Below, in pieces: positions 1-9,151 of a DNA stretch of 43,961 nucleotides. The number at the start of each line of letters is the position of its first letter. The first letter of the stretch is position 1. This DNA is from Weissella confusa (GTDB taxonomy: Bacteria > Bacillota > Bacilli > Lactobacillales > Lactobacillaceae). A program made the position numbers and the translations under genes. A model generated the notes under the pieces. The model saw only the letters and a program-made list of their open reading frames with translations, had not been told where the DNA came from and searched no databases. The stretch lies in the NCBI GenBank assembly GCA_016466735.1, contig JAAOED010000020.1, positions 1 through 43,961 of the forward strand, in the 5' to 3' direction.

Positions 1-38
1 TTCAGCTTTTGTGACGCTGAAAGTTTTGCTCGTGGCAT
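1..38 (-). CDS. N-terminal fragment of a gene cut by the window edge
   Basis: An ATG at 36-38 opens a minus-strand frame that reads MPRAKLSASQKL up to the window edge. A good Shine-Dalgarno (AGGGGA, 47-52) lies 8 nt upstream, but it sits inside the 3' arm of a long terminator-like hairpin. Twelve residues are too few to name the product. In many related genomes priA follows gmk-rpoZ, but these residues do not match a typical PriA start that I recognise. The ATG itself may be spurious. Confidence 0.4.
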   Translation of the reverse strand, partial: MPRAKLSASQKL

Positions 39-40
39 AT

Positions 41-103
41 AAAAAATCCCCTAGAGGTTGACTGGAAGAAATTATATTATTTCTTCCGTCAACCTCTAGG
101 GGA
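41..103 (-). terminator. 25-bp hairpin plus T6 after rpoZ
   Basis: Arms at 47-72 and 79-103 pair over 25 bp with a single bulged base (position 63) and a 6-nt loop. On the minus strand the hairpin is followed by TTTTTT (41-46). This fits an intrinsic terminator for gmk-rpoZ. The outer end of the 3' arm contains the only good Shine-Dalgarno of the next ATG (36-38), so the hairpin could also hide that ribosome binding site. Confidence 0.8.
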
Positions 104-137
104 CTATAACACTAATGGATGGTCTTTTTTAGTGCTA

Positions 138-368
138 TTAGTCAGCCAAGTGCTCGGCTTCCAACTTAGTAGCTTCTTCGTCGATAACAACGTTACCGGC
201 TTCGATTTCTTCAAACGCTTGGCCAATTGGCTTAACTGAGTCAAAGTGAGCCAACGTTGGCAATGCACCTTGCTCCAACTCGTGGGCGCGCTTAGCTCCC
301 AAAGCAATCAACTTGTAACGTGAGTCAACACGTTCCAACAACTTATCAACTGATGGGTATAAAATCAT
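138..368 (-). CDS. rpoZ: RNA polymerase omega subunit
   Basis: This 76-aa protein is the omega subunit, which helps assemble and stabilise core RNA polymerase around beta-prime. The N-terminus [20 protein letters not shown] and the following AKRAHEL segment are the typical omega signature, in which the helix carrying SRYKLV and KRAR(E/Q) contacts beta-prime. Length is normal for Bacillota. The start codon overlaps the gmk stop by 4 nt (ATGA), so the two genes are translationally coupled, in the usual gmk-rpoZ order. The reading frame ends 35 nt before the hairpin at 47-103. Confidence 0.95.
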   Translation of the reverse strand: MILYPSVDKLLERVDSRYKLIALGAKRAHELEQGALPTLAHFDSVKPIGQAFEEIEAGNVVIDEEATKLEAEHLAD

Positions 369-982
369 GATTCTAGCTCCTCAATCATTGCAATATATTC
401 TGGCAACACACGGTTAACGCGCAAACGTTCAACCTTGATAATATCCTTAATACGGTCAACCGCCAAAGGTACTTCGTCATTCACGACAGCATAATCATAG
501 TTAGCCATCATACGAATTTCAGCAGTTGCAGCAGAGACACGACGGTCGATAACTTCCATCGCTTCAGTACCGCGACCAATCAAACGTTCCTTCAATGCAC
601 CAAGATCAGGTGGCGTCAAGAAGATGTAAGCACCTTCTGGCATCTTTTCCTTCACTTGCAAAGCACCTTGGACATCGATTTCCAATAGGACGTCACGGCC
701 GGCTGCCAAAGTCTTTTCAATAAAACTCTTTGGTGTGCCATAGTAGTTTCCCACGTACTCGGCGTACTCTAACATACCGTCGTTGGCGATTTCTGCCTCA
801 AACTCTTCACGAGTTACGAAGAAATAATCCTCTCCGTCTACTTCACCTGCTCGGGGGTGTCGTGTGGTCATTGAGATTGAATATTGAAAGTCGATGTCTG
901 TTTCTTCAAACAACGCCTTTCGCACAGTCCCTTTACCAACACCTGACGGACCCGATAGTACGATCAATACGCCACGCTTCAT
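365..982 (-). CDS. gmk: Guanylate kinase
   Basis: This 205-aa enzyme phosphorylates GMP to GDP using ATP, an essential step in GTP and (p)ppGpp metabolism. The P-loop GPSGVGKGT starts near residue 10. The GMP-binding segment [20 protein letters not shown] follows, and the lid region has [21 protein letters not shown]. Length matches the family. It lies 39 nt downstream of the patatin-type gene, with an AGGAG 11 nt from its ATG, and overlaps rpoZ by 4 nt. The cytosolic location and function are secure. Confidence 0.97.
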   Translation of the reverse strand: MKRGVLIVLSGPSGVGKGTVRKALFEETDIDFQYSISMTTRHPRAGEVDGEDYFFVTREEFEAEIANDGMLEYAEYVGNYYGTPKSFIEKTLAAGRDVLLEIDVQGALQVKEKMPEGAYIFLTPPDLGALKERLIGRGTEAMEVIDRRVSAATAEIRMMANYDYAVVNDEVPLAVDRIKDIIKVERLRVNRVLPEYIAMIEELES

Positions 983-1021
983 GGTACTCTTACTCCTATC
1001 TTTTTCTCTAGCTAATCAATT

Positions 1022-2581
1022 TTATATTCTACTCGTTTTTTCCGACTTAGACAACAAGAACAACACGGCACTTAGCACGACATCTAAATTAGCTAGGATA
1101 TATGTGCGACTCACCGTGCCAGTTGGCATCGGTAGCACATTACGATTTTCCTTACCGGCATTAACAATTGCTTCGATAAAGGACGTCAAATCATACTCCG
1201 TCAACTTATCAACATCTAGCAATCTTGCTAAGCGTTCGACCGTCGCTAACCCTTGACCAGCTGGCGTCTCCTTTTGTTCTGGGTCGGCATCACGGCGAAT
1301 CCACTGTTGCCAAGCCAGCCAGACTGGCAAATCAGTTAGAAGGGCTGCAATTGGCGCTGTCACCGGATCGGTTGCCAACCACTTGACCAATTGACCACCG
1401 CCCAGCCAGCTAAAATCAACGTCGGCCGGTAACGCATAATAGTAGCCACCTAGTTCACCAAGTACTTGGCGGGTTCTAATTTCACCTAGACGTACGTAAG
1501 TGGCACTTAAATCGGGGAAAAAGTCGAGCAGCGGTCCAAACTGCCATGGCGTCCGGATGAAATGAACGACCGCATCATCTGGACGGTCCCAATTTTCAGG
1601 CACCCCATCCATGATTGACACCGCATAGATTTCCTTCGCACCATGATCAGCTGCAATATTAATTGGCAAGTTATTCGAGTAACCGCCATCAATGTACTGC
1701 TTCCCGTTAATCATGACTGGTGACACAACGGGGTAAAACGCACTCGATGCCAAAATCCAATCGGTCAGTTCGTCAGCTGTGGTGTCATCCGTCACACTAT
1801 ATGGTGCAGCTTTTAGCAGTGGAAACTCCGTCGCTACCAGCGTCATTTCTGCCAATCTCGGCGTAGCCAACTCATGTACAACAACCGGGTAAATCAATTC
1901 TCGCAATGATTCTTTGTTGAAATAGTGTCGTCCGACTAAGTGTGTGGCAATCGTCTTTGTAAAATCAGTTCTAGAAACGCCGACTTCATCAACCTCATAC
2001 ACAACATCTGTCGTTAACGTGTCCCAAGTGTGGTGTGAAATATCGCTATTCAAATGCATAAACGACATCGCATTGATTGACCCAACCGAAACACCCAGTA
2101 CTTCTTGCGGCACAATACCGCGTGCCTTTAACACATCAAATACACCTGCTTCAAATGCACCATGCGCCCCGCCGCCACCGAGCACTAGCGCAACTGGGTA
2201 TGAAAAATCGTGCCGATACGTTAACTCAGCAATGCGGTTAAACCCGGCTAACAATGGACTATTTGCCTGATTTGGTGCCACCTTTATCGTTAACGACTTC
2301 ATGCGTTGCTTACTGAAATAGGTGATTAACTGTTCAAACAAAGCCAAGCGGTCGATTGCTTTCCAACCTAGAGCGCTGATTAGGGTCACATCCCCATCTT
2401 GCACACGATAAACTACCGCTCCCTCTACAGTATCGTCATCCGTTACAAATAACAATCCCTGCGCGTCCGCACTTGTCACATTATATCTGTCACGAGCTTC
2501 AGCTGCGTCCGCATACATATTCAACAGTTGTCCAAAAGGTGCAATCTGCTGTGGTGTTAATTTACCCGCTACTATCGGCAT
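1022..2581 (-). CDS. Patatin-like phospholipase with an N-terminal GNAT-like extension
   Basis: This 519-aa protein has a central patatin domain (about residues 128-315). It carries the oxyanion-hole motif GGGGAHG (135-141), the nucleophile elbow GVSVG with Ser165, and the catalytic Asp298 in DGG, so the Ser-Asp dyad is intact. The family hydrolyses acyl esters of lipids. The first ~125 residues are extra compared with compact bacterial patatins. They have a GNAT-like strand/helix pattern ending in a GF-x-R motif (inference). The C-terminal ~190 residues are unassigned and end with a hydrophobic stretch. It has its own promoter (2617-2644) and precedes gmk, which may share its transcript. The lipid substrate cannot be read from sequence. 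Confidence 0.85.
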   Translation of the reverse strand: MPIVAGKLTPQQIAPFGQLLNMYADAAEARDRYNVTSADAQGLLFVTDDDTVEGAVVYRVQDGDVTLISALGWKAIDRLALFEQLITYFSKQRMKSLTIKVAPNQANSPLLAGFNRIAELTYRHDFSYPVALVLGGGGAHGAFEAGVFDVLKARGIVPQEVLGVSVGSINAMSFMHLNSDISHHTWDTLTTDVVYEVDEVGVSRTDFTKTIATHLVGRHYFNKESLRELIYPVVVHELATPRLAEMTLVATEFPLLKAAPYSVTDDTTADELTDWILASSAFYPVVSPVMINGKQYIDGGYSNNLPINIAADHGAKEIYAVSIMDGVPENWDRPDDAVVHFIRTPWQFGPLLDFFPDLSATYVRLGEIRTRQVLGELGGYYYALPADVDFSWLGGGQLVKWLATDPVTAPIAALLTDLPVWLAWQQWIRRDADPEQKETPAGQGLATVERLARLLDVDKLTEYDLTSFIEAIVNAGKENRNVLPMPTGTVSRTYILANLDVVLSAVLFLLSKSEKTSRI

Positions 2582-2616
2582 ATCTTCACCCTCACTCTCA
2601 AAATAATCGTATCTCT

Positions 2617-2644
2617 ATTCTAGTCACTTTATAGTAGCATGCAA
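2617..2644 (-). promoter_or_regulatory. Sigma-A promoter for patatin gene-gmk-rpoZ
   Basis: The -35 TTGCAT (2639-2644) and -10 TAGAAT (2617-2622) are separated by 16 bp. The site lies just after the recN terminator and ~35 nt before the start codon of the patatin-type gene. Confidence 0.6.
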
Positions 2645-2654
2645 GTTTAGCATT

Positions 2655-2684
2655 AAAAAAAACCAGGACCTAACAGTCCTGGTT
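2655..2684 (-). terminator. Intrinsic terminator after recN
   Basis: AACCAGGAC / GTCCTGGTT pair around a 6-nt loop, and the minus-strand transcript then continues with a T-run. This closes the folD-to-recN operon. A second GC-rich imperfect hairpin (TGTCGG / CCGACA, ~2714-2739) lies between the recN stop and this terminator. Confidence 0.9.
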
Positions 2685-2751
2685 AATGTCGTTTATCAGG
2701 TGCGTCTTGGTCATGTCGGAGGTCTAACCCCCCCGACATTCCCAGTCTGAT

Positions 2752-4440
2752 TTATTCACTACGCTTTGCAACCGCTCGCTGAATCAAATCACGAGCATTC
2801 TCCTTAGCCGCTTCAGTTAACTCATCCCCAGACAACATTCTGGCAACTTCATTAACGCGCTCTTCCTCAGAAAGTGTGTGAATACTTGTTTCTGTGCGAT
2901 CGCCAACCACTTGCTTTTCAATAAAGTAATGGTTATCAGCCACTGCTGCCACTTGTGGCAAGTGTGTAATCGTTAGCACTTGGGAATAGCGACCAATCAC
3001 CGCAATCTTCTCCGCAATGGCTTGGGCGACACGCCCCGACACGCCGGTATCGACTTCGTCAAAGATAATCGATGTAATACCTTGCTCACGTGAAAAAATG
3101 GTCTTCATCGCCAGCATCATTCGGGATAACTCACCACCGGAAGCAATCTTTACCAGCGGCTTAGCACCCTCACCCGGGTTTGTTTGGATGTAGAATTCAA
3201 CCGCATCCAATCCACCGGCATTCAGTTCCTTCAACTCTGTGATGTGAGCTGAGAACACTGCCTTCTCCATGTACAAATCACTCAGTTGTTCATGAATCTT
3301 GGTCGCCAATTGCTTAGCCGCCTTAAGACGCAGTTCATGTAGCTTCACAGCTAACGTGCGGGCTTTTTGTTCAGCAGCCTCAACTTGTTCGGCTAACTCA
3401 GCTGCCGATTGCTCGCCACCACCCATTTCAGCCAATTCCGCATCGACCTTAGCTTGGTGTAACAAGACGTCGGTAATCGTGGCCCCATACTTGCGCTCTA
3501 GCGAACGAATCAAGTTCAATCGATCATCAACTTCGCGTAGGCGTTCTTCATCAAACTCCAGACCGTCGCGGACTGATAAAATCTCAGATGCCGCTTCCTG
3601 CAGTTCGTAATATGCGCCACGAACCGCCTCAGTTAACGCTGCATACTTAGGCGACAATTCTTCGATATCTTCCATCGCGCTCATGGCGGTAGAAATCGTC
3701 TCTAGTCCATTGTTATCCCAGTCACCATCCAATGCTTCATGTGCCTTAGACAACGCCGCCAAAACATCTTGGAAGTTAGTTAGTTCCTGATACTCAGCTT
3801 CCAACATTTCTTCTTCGCCTTCAACCAAACTAGCATCCGCCAATTCCTTACTTTGAAAACTTAGCATGTCGAGGCGTTGCGCCCAAGCTTGTTCATCAGC
3901 TTGACGCTTGTGGAACGCACTTTCCAGACTACGGTAGGTTTCATACGCTGAACGGTACTTTTCAAGCACTGGGCCGATTGTCTTCTTGCCATACTCATCC
4001 AACAAGGCCAGATGACGCTCAACTTGCATCAACTCTTGATGCTCATTCTGACCGTGAATATCAACCAAGTGTTGCCCGATTTCCTTAAGCGTCGTGGCAT
4101 TAACCAAACTACCGTTAACTCGAATTACATTGCGCCCACTTTTGTGCAACTCACGATGAATCAATAGTTGATTGTCCTCTAGTGGAATCCCCAACTCATC
4201 AAGCAGTTGTGCAATTGGTTGGCCAGGTTCCACATCAATTAGCCCTTGCAAGACCGCCTTATCAGCACCCTCACGAATAAAGTCTTGCGAACCACGGCCA
4301 CCAGTTAGTAAGCCCACAGCATCAATGATAATTGACTTTCCAGCCCCAGTCTCACCAGTCAAAACAGTCATCCCAGGTTGGAAGCTAATGTTGAGCTTCG
4401 GAATAATCGCAAAATTTTGAATTGATAATTCTTGTAGCAT
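2752..4440 (-). CDS. recN: DNA repair protein RecN
   Basis: RecN is an SMC-like ATPase that acts early in double-strand break repair and recruits or tethers DNA ends. The 562-aa protein has the N-terminal MLQELSIQNFAII strand and Walker A GETGAGKS (~res 29-36). A long coiled-coil middle follows (~150-380), then the signature SGGELSRMMLA and Walker B IIFDEVDTGVSG. The ends of the ABC-type head are thus on both sides of the coiled coil, as expected. It directly follows argR (21 nt) as the last gene of the operon, an arrangement conserved in Bacillota. Confidence 0.97.
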   Translation of the reverse strand: MLQELSIQNFAIIPKLNISFQPGMTVLTGETGAGKSIIIDAVGLLTGGRGSQDFIREGADKAVLQGLIDVEPGQPIAQLLDELGIPLEDNQLLIHRELHKSGRNVIRVNGSLVNATTLKEIGQHLVDIHGQNEHQELMQVERHLALLDEYGKKTIGPVLEKYRSAYETYRSLESAFHKRQADEQAWAQRLDMLSFQSKELADASLVEGEEEMLEAEYQELTNFQDVLAALSKAHEALDGDWDNNGLETISTAMSAMEDIEELSPKYAALTEAVRGAYYELQEAASEILSVRDGLEFDEERLREVDDRLNLIRSLERKYGATITDVLLHQAKVDAELAEMGGGEQSAAELAEQVEAAEQKARTLAVKLHELRLKAAKQLATKIHEQLSDLYMEKAVFSAHITELKELNAGGLDAVEFYIQTNPGEGAKPLVKIASGGELSRMMLAMKTIFSREQGITSIIFDEVDTGVSGRVAQAIAEKIAVIGRYSQVLTITHLPQVAAVADNHYFIEKQVVGDRTETSIHTLSEEERVNEVARMLSGDELTEAAKENARDLIQRAVAKRSE

Positions 4441-4461
4441 AGCATGCTCCTCTTCCGTTGA

Positions 4462-4911
4462 CTAAGCTTGCGCCGTCAACTTATTCGCAAAGTCCTTCGC
4501 AAGCTCACCTTCACGCAAGATGACCAAAACACCTGCATCATCCCCGATTAGCCCAAATACTTCTGGCAAATTTGCTTCTTCAAGGGCTGTCTTCAGAGCG
4601 GGACCAGTTCCTGGCGCCACCTTAATCATAATCATATTCCCTTGGGTTGCGACATCAGTTGTGGTTTCTTGCAAAATACGACCAAGCTGACCAAAATAGT
4701 CAGCCCCTGACATCACGGCGTAGGCAAATCCACCAGCAGGTAGTGGCACCTTCACTAATTGCATTTCGGTAATATCACGTGAAATTGTTGCTTGCGTGAC
4801 TTCCCAACCAGCTTCATTCAATTTACGTACCAAGTCTTCTTGGCGTTGAATTTGCTCGTTGCTAATCAACGTCTTGATGGCTTGTTGACGTTCTTGCTTA
4901 CTTCGTCTCAT
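4462..4911 (-). CDS. argR: Arginine repressor ArgR
   Basis: ArgR is a hexameric, arginine-sensing regulator of arginine biosynthesis and deiminase-pathway genes. The N-terminal winged helix spans ~1-70, with VTQATISRDITEMQLVKV as recognition segment. The C-terminal oligomerisation and arginine-binding half contains GTGPALKTALEEA and GDDAGVLVI. I place the start at 4911 (MRRSKQERQQ, 149 aa, the family length), with GAGG 9 nt upstream. An in-frame ATG at 4935 has no good ribosome site. The chosen start overlaps the tlyA stop by 14 nt, which suggests coupling. Confidence 0.95.
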   Translation of the reverse strand: MRRSKQERQQAIKTLISNEQIQRQEDLVRKLNEAGWEVTQATISRDITEMQLVKVPLPAGGFAYAVMSGADYFGQLGRILQETTTDVATQGNMIMIKVAPGTGPALKTALEEANLPEVFGLIGDDAGVLVILREGELAKDFANKLTAQA

Positions 4912-5746
4912 CCGTCTTTTCCTCACGACGTGCATTCAATTGTGCGTGCGCACCAGCTACCACCGCTTCACGTTCAGCTTCAGACATCGTGCTATCCCCA
5001 CCATCAAGGACCAAGTGGGCCAAGAATTCAATATTTCCTGATCCACCCTTAATTGGTGAATAGTCTAACCCAACAATGCTGAACCCAGCTGCTTTGGCGT
5101 AGCCAGCAACTTTATCAATAACTGCCAAGTGTGTTGCGGCATCCTTGACGATCCCGTGCTTACCGATTGCTTCACGACCCGCCTCAAATTGTGGCTTAAT
5201 CAATGTGGCGACTGAACCACCCGGCGTCAAAATCTTTGAAAGAGGTGGCAAAATCAAGTTCAACGAAATGAATGACACATCAATCGTTGCCACTTCTGGT
5301 TGACCCTGCGTGAAATCTTGCAATTCTGAGTAGCGGAAGTTGGTATTTTCCATTACAACCACACGGTCATCTGAACGCAACTTCCAGGCCAATTGGTTTG
5401 TTCCCACATCCAGAGCGTAAACCAACTTAGCCCCGTTTTGCAATGACACATCAGTAAAGCCACCTGTTGATGAACCAATATCCAAGACTGTCTTGCCATC
5501 CACTGAGATGTCAAACACATCCAAAGCCTTTTCGAGCTTAAAGCCACCACGCGATACATACGGCATCGGAGCACCCTTCAAGTGCAACTCAGTTGTTACG
5601 GGAATCTTCTCCCCCGCCTTGTCCATCCGTTGCTCGTTTTCTCCCAAAATTTCGCCAGCCATAATCGCACGCTTAGCTTGTTCACGTGAGGTAAAAAGCC
5701 CTTGCTGAACTGCTAAAACGTCTACTCGTTCTTTCTCAATCGCCAT
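4898..5746 (-). CDS. tlyA: TlyA-family rRNA 2'-O-methyltransferase
   Basis: This 282-aa protein has an N-terminal S4 RNA-binding domain (ERVDVLAVQQGLFTSREQAKRAI, ~5-65). A FtsJ/RrmJ-like Rossmann methyltransferase follows, with SAM motif LDIGSSTGGFTDV (~90-102) and catalytic-lysine region ATLIKPQFE. Family members methylate ribose of 16S/23S rRNA; the old name hemolysin is historical. It sits between ispA (stop and start share one base, TAATG) and argR, in the standard Bacillota cluster. Whether it modifies one or both rRNAs cannot be decided here. Confidence 0.92.
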   Translation of the reverse strand: MAIEKERVDVLAVQQGLFTSREQAKRAIMAGEILGENEQRMDKAGEKIPVTTELHLKGAPMPYVSRGGFKLEKALDVFDISVDGKTVLDIGSSTGGFTDVSLQNGAKLVYALDVGTNQLAWKLRSDDRVVVMENTNFRYSELQDFTQGQPEVATIDVSFISLNLILPPLSKILTPGGSVATLIKPQFEAGREAIGKHGIVKDAATHLAVIDKVAGYAKAAGFSIVGLDYSPIKGGSGNIEFLAHLVLDGGDSTMSEAEREAVVAGAHAQLNARREEKTDETK

Positions 5747-6609
5747 TATTTCTCCAATGTCTCGTTAAAGTAATCCAAAAATGATACCAACAGCGTGATG
5801 TCATTACCTGTTAGTTCACCAAACTTTTGCAACGCCTGATTGGCAAGTGCAACTTGCTCACGTAAAGCATCAATCGCGCCTTGCACCCCAAGCAGCGTTG
5901 GATATGCTTGCTTATCCTCATCATCGTCCTGACCAAGGTCATCCAAGTCATCCTTGATTTGGAAAGCAAGGCCATAAGCCATTCCAAAATTCCAAAGTTG
6001 TTCTTTGACTGCTTCTGATGCGTGGGCCATGATACCACCTGCAATGGCAGCATAGGCAATCAACGCACTGGTCTTGCGGTAATGAATTGCCTTTGCTTGA
6101 TCAAGTGTGATTGTATCAGCATTCGTTGCCGCCATATCCATCACTTGACCGGCCACCATACCGTTTGCACCTGATGCCAAAGCTAATTGCAAAGTCAACT
6201 CAGCCTTTTGCGGCGTGGTTAATAGCGGATCACTCGCCAACCATTGATATGCCAACGGTTGCAAGGCATCACCCGCTAGAATTGCGACATCTTCACCAAA
6301 CTGACGGTGTGTCGTTGGCTTACCACGACGCATATCATCATTATCCATCGCTGGTAAATCATCGTGAATCAAGCTGTACGTGTGAATTAATTCCAACGCA
6401 CTCGCTGCGCGAACCAATCCAGGCACACCCATGCCGTAAGATTGGGCAACTGCCAACGTCAACAACGGACGCAACCGCTTACCACCTGCCATTACGGCAT
6501 AGGTCATAGCATCACGTAGTGTCTTTTCCGTTGTGCTTTGCTTCAATTCTGTTGCCAAAGTCTCTTCAATCTTTGGGACAACTTCACTGGCAAACTCTGT
6601 TAAATTCAT
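5746..6609 (-). CDS. ispA: Polyprenyl (farnesyl/geranyl) diphosphate synthase
   Basis: This enzyme chains isopentenyl diphosphate onto allylic diphosphates and feeds undecaprenyl and quinone side-chain synthesis. The first Asp-rich motif is DDLPAMDNDDMRRG (~res 85-98). The second is KDDLDDLGQDDDED near residue 220, slightly richer in Asp than usual. I choose the start MNLTEF at 6609 (287 aa), with GAGG 8 nt upstream and one base after the xseB stop. An in-frame upstream ATG (6657) would overlap xseB by 47 nt and add residues unlike the family. Chain length is probably C15, as for other genes beside xseB. Confidence 0.93.
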   Translation of the reverse strand: MNLTEFASEVVPKIEETLATELKQSTTEKTLRDAMTYAVMAGGKRLRPLLTLAVAQSYGMGVPGLVRAASALELIHTYSLIHDDLPAMDNDDMRRGKPTTHRQFGEDVAILAGDALQPLAYQWLASDPLLTTPQKAELTLQLALASGANGMVAGQVMDMAATNADTITLDQAKAIHYRKTSALIAYAAIAGGIMAHASEAVKEQLWNFGMAYGLAFQIKDDLDDLGQDDDEDKQAYPTLLGVQGAIDALREQVALANQALQKFGELTGNDITLLVSFLDYFNETLEK

Positions 6610-6610
6610 A

Positions 6611-6829
6611 CTACGCCTCGGGGTTAAAATCTGAGGTTGAACCATCTGCATTGACAATCTTTGCCAAGCTTTGTTCAGCCGTTTGTAGTGTTTTTTGTAG
6701 TTCTTGACTCAACTTGACGCCGGTCTCAAACTCCTTTAACGCTTCTTCCAAAGGCACATCACCCTTTTCCAAGCGGGCAACGATTTGTTCCAACGTTGCC
6801 AAGTTTTCTTCAAATGTCTTTTCTGCCAT
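6611..6829 (-). CDS. xseB: Exodeoxyribonuclease VII small subunit
   Basis: This 72-aa partner of XseA forms the multi-subunit nuclease that degrades single-stranded DNA. The [19 protein letters not shown] segment and the following [11 protein letters not shown] helix are the standard XseB signature, and the length is normal. Its start shares a base with the XseA stop (TAATG). Confidence 0.95.
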   Translation of the reverse strand: MAEKTFEENLATLEQIVARLEKGDVPLEEALKEFETGVKLSQELQKTLQTAEQSLAKIVNADGSTSDFNPEA

Positions 6830-8094
6830 TATTCTGTTTCTTCCTTTTTCGTTACCGTTGCTGTCACTTCACCATCTGACAGGCGAATCAAAACATCTTC
6901 TTGCAACGTGACATCTGCCACAGAGTTCAGAATATGTCCATCTTGTTCAACAACACTATAGCCACGCGCTAAAATTGCCAATGGACTAACCAATTGCAAC
7001 CCTGCCGCAGCTCGGCCAACCCGTTGCTGCGCATTTTCCGTTTGACGCGTCATCGCATTCGTTAAACGGGGTGCAATCAAATCGAATTGATGGCGACGTT
7101 GCGTCACCAAAGTCACAACAGATTGTTGTAGTCGTTGCTGAGCAATGTCCAAACGTTGTAAGTAACCCTCATACAGACGAGCCGGTTGTGTCAACACATA
7201 ACTGTTTTGCAAACGTTGTAACCGTTCTTGAGAATTAACAACTTGACGTTGCATTTGATTCACCAAACGTTGTTGCATTTGTTGGATGCCTAGCCACAAA
7301 TCGGCCAAAGGAACTGGCGTTGCCAATTCGGCCGCTGCCGTTGGTGTGGCCGCACGTTGATCAGCAATAAAGTCGGCAATTGTTGTATCCGTTTCGTGTC
7401 CAACTGAACTAATGATTGGCATTGGCATGGTCAACATTTGACGAGCCACAGCTTCTTCGTTAAATGCCCACAAATCTTCAATCGAGCCACCACCACGACC
7501 CATAATCAAAACGTCGTAATCACCAGCTTCAGCAACAGCCGTCATCTGAGCAGTTAGCGACGGTACCGCACCATCGCCTTGCACAACCGCCGGATAAAGT
7601 ACGATTTCAGCAATCGGATAACGTCGTTGTACCGTCGTCATAATGTCACGAATAACCGCACCACTTGGCGATGTGATGACCGCAATTTTCTTTGGAAAAC
7701 GTGGGATTGGTCGTTGCAATTGATTAAACAAACCTTCCTCAGCTAACTTCGCTTTCAATTGTTCATACGCTTGATATAATGCGCCGACCCCATCTGGTTC
7801 CAGTTTATCAATAATCAAACTATAAGAACCGTTGGGCGCATACAAATCCATGTGACCAACGGCGTTCACCTTCATCCCCGGTTCCAGTTTAAACTGTAAC
7901 TTTTGGAAAGCGAACTTAAACATGGTTGCGTTCAACACTGCCCCATCATCTTTCAATGAAAAGTATTGGTGACCTGGACGTTGGCGATAATTGGAAATTT
8001 CACCAGTTACGTAGACCTCCTTTAGATAGGGATCCGCTGTGAACTTACGCTTTAAGTAAGACGTCAACGCCGATACTGTTAGATAGTCTGCCAT
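6829..8094 (-). CDS. xseA: Exodeoxyribonuclease VII large subunit
   Basis: This 421-aa protein has an N-terminal OB fold ([15 protein letters not shown] to ~100) that binds single-stranded DNA. The catalytic domain contains [30 protein letters not shown] and [15 protein letters not shown] Gln-rich coiled-coil arm (~270-380) follows, and a C-terminal LARGYSVV strand contributes to assembly. It acts in DNA repair with XseB. Its start overlaps the folD end by 16 nt. Length is slightly below the usual ~440-450 residues, with no obvious loss of motif. Confidence 0.96.
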   Translation of the reverse strand: MADYLTVSALTSYLKRKFTADPYLKEVYVTGEISNYRQRPGHQYFSLKDDGAVLNATMFKFAFQKLQFKLEPGMKVNAVGHMDLYAPNGSYSLIIDKLEPDGVGALYQAYEQLKAKLAEEGLFNQLQRPIPRFPKKIAVITSPSGAVIRDIMTTVQRRYPIAEIVLYPAVVQGDGAVPSLTAQMTAVAEAGDYDVLIMGRGGGSIEDLWAFNEEAVARQMLTMPMPIISSVGHETDTTIADFIADQRAATPTAAAELATPVPLADLWLGIQQMQQRLVNQMQRQVVNSQERLQRLQNSYVLTQPARLYEGYLQRLDIAQQRLQQSVVTLVTQRRHQFDLIAPRLTNAMTRQTENAQQRVGRAAAGLQLVSPLAILARGYSVVEQDGHILNSVADVTLQEDVLIRLSDGEVTATVTKKEETE

Positions 8095-8969
8095 GGGTCC
8101 TCCAATGCAACCCCGTGGTGTTGTGCGGCAAGTTCAACCGTCGTTTGTAGCAACGTTGCAATTGTCATTGGTCCGACACCACCTGGGACTGGTGTAATCA
8201 AGCTAGCCACGGGTTCAGCTGATGCAAAATCAACATCTCCCACCAATGAACCATCTTCAAGACGGTTGATTCCGACATCGATGACAACCGCACCCGCCTT
8301 CAGCTCTGATCCCTTGATCAAGCCAGCCACACCGGTTGCCACAATCACGACATCAGCTTCACTTACTAGCAATTCCGTCAAAGATGCTGGCGTGTAGCGA
8401 TGCAAAAGTGACACGGTTGCGTTAGCGCCTTGTAGCAAGGCTGCCATTGGACGGCCAACTAAGATTGAACGACCAATGACAACAACGTGCTTGCCAGCCA
8501 CATCCACACCCTCGTGATGCAACATCGTCATAATGCCACGTGGCGTGTTGGCAACTGGGTAGTAGCCTTCACGGTTAGCGTATAAGCGACCAATGCTTTC
8601 TGGGTGGAAGCCGTCCACATCCTTACGTGGATCAATTGCCTCTTGCACCTTGTGTTCATCAATTTGTGATGGCACTGGGCTTTGTACCAAAATGGCATCA
8701 ACACTATCATCGGCGTTCAGTTCCGCAATTTTTGCGAGCACCTCTGCTTCTGAAGCGTCTGCCGGGTACTTAATCGTTTGTGCATTCACACCAACCTTAC
8801 CAGCTGCACGTTCCTTGTTGCGAACGTAAATCTCACTGGCCGGGTCATCCCCAACCAAAATTACAGCTAACCCTGGTGTAATCCCTTGCGTCGCCAACTT
8901 TTCAGTTTGAACTGCAACGGCTGCACGTAAGTCCTTGGCAATTTGCTTGCCGTCAATTAACTTTCCCAT
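8079..8969 (-). CDS. folD: Methylene-THF dehydrogenase/cyclohydrolase FolD
   Basis: FolD interconverts 5,10-methylene-THF, 5,10-methenyl-THF and 10-formyl-THF using NADP, supplying one-carbon units for purines and fMet-tRNA. Seen are GDDPASEIYVRNKERAAGKVG (with the YxxxK catalytic pair), PRKDVDGFHPESIGRL, the Rossmann loop GRSILVGRPMAALL, and PVPGGVGPMTIATLLQ. The start MGKLIDGK at 8969 (296 aa) has GAGG 7-8 nt upstream; a GTG 12 nt earlier is less likely. First gene of the folD-to-recN operon. Confidence 0.97.
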   Translation of the reverse strand: MGKLIDGKQIAKDLRAAVAVQTEKLATQGITPGLAVILVGDDPASEIYVRNKERAAGKVGVNAQTIKYPADASEAEVLAKIAELNADDSVDAILVQSPVPSQIDEHKVQEAIDPRKDVDGFHPESIGRLYANREGYYPVANTPRGIMTMLHHEGVDVAGKHVVVIGRSILVGRPMAALLQGANATVSLLHRYTPASLTELLVSEADVVIVATGVAGLIKGSELKAGAVVIDVGINRLEDGSLVGDVDFASAEPVASLITPVPGGVGPMTIATLLQTTVELAAQHHGVALEDPWQTI

Positions 8970-9005
8970 GGTGCACCTCACTTTTTATTCATTATCAATG
9001 CATAA

Positions 9006-9014
9006 ATTTTACCA
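9006..9014 (-). promoter_or_regulatory. Extended -10 promoter for the folD operon
   Basis: The minus strand reads TGGTAAAAT, a TGn-extended -10 located ~40 nt before folD and directly downstream of the preceding terminator. No good -35 is seen. Confidence 0.45.
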
Positions 9015-9050
9015 CAATCTGTAACTTTAAACCATGAACCAGTTCAATCA

Positions 9051-9092
9051 AAAAACGGCTAAACCCTTTAAGAATAAGGGCTCAGCCGTTTT
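9051..9092 (-). terminator. Terminator after the ECF-S gene
   Basis: AAAACGGCTGAGCCCTT and AAGGGTTTAGCCGTTTT pair, and the minus-strand transcript continues into a T-run. This ends the operon 11162-9152. Confidence 0.88.
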
Positions 9093-9151
9093 GATTTGTG
9101 TTAATTTTAGAAAATCATTAGCCGTAATCGATAATGAATAAAGCAGACCGA

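Noticed and set aside
6610-6657. Upstream start for the polyprenyl synthase (ATG at 6657)
   Set aside because: It would overlap xseB by 47 nt and adds residues unlike the family. The ATG at 6609 has a good ribosome site right after the xseB stop.
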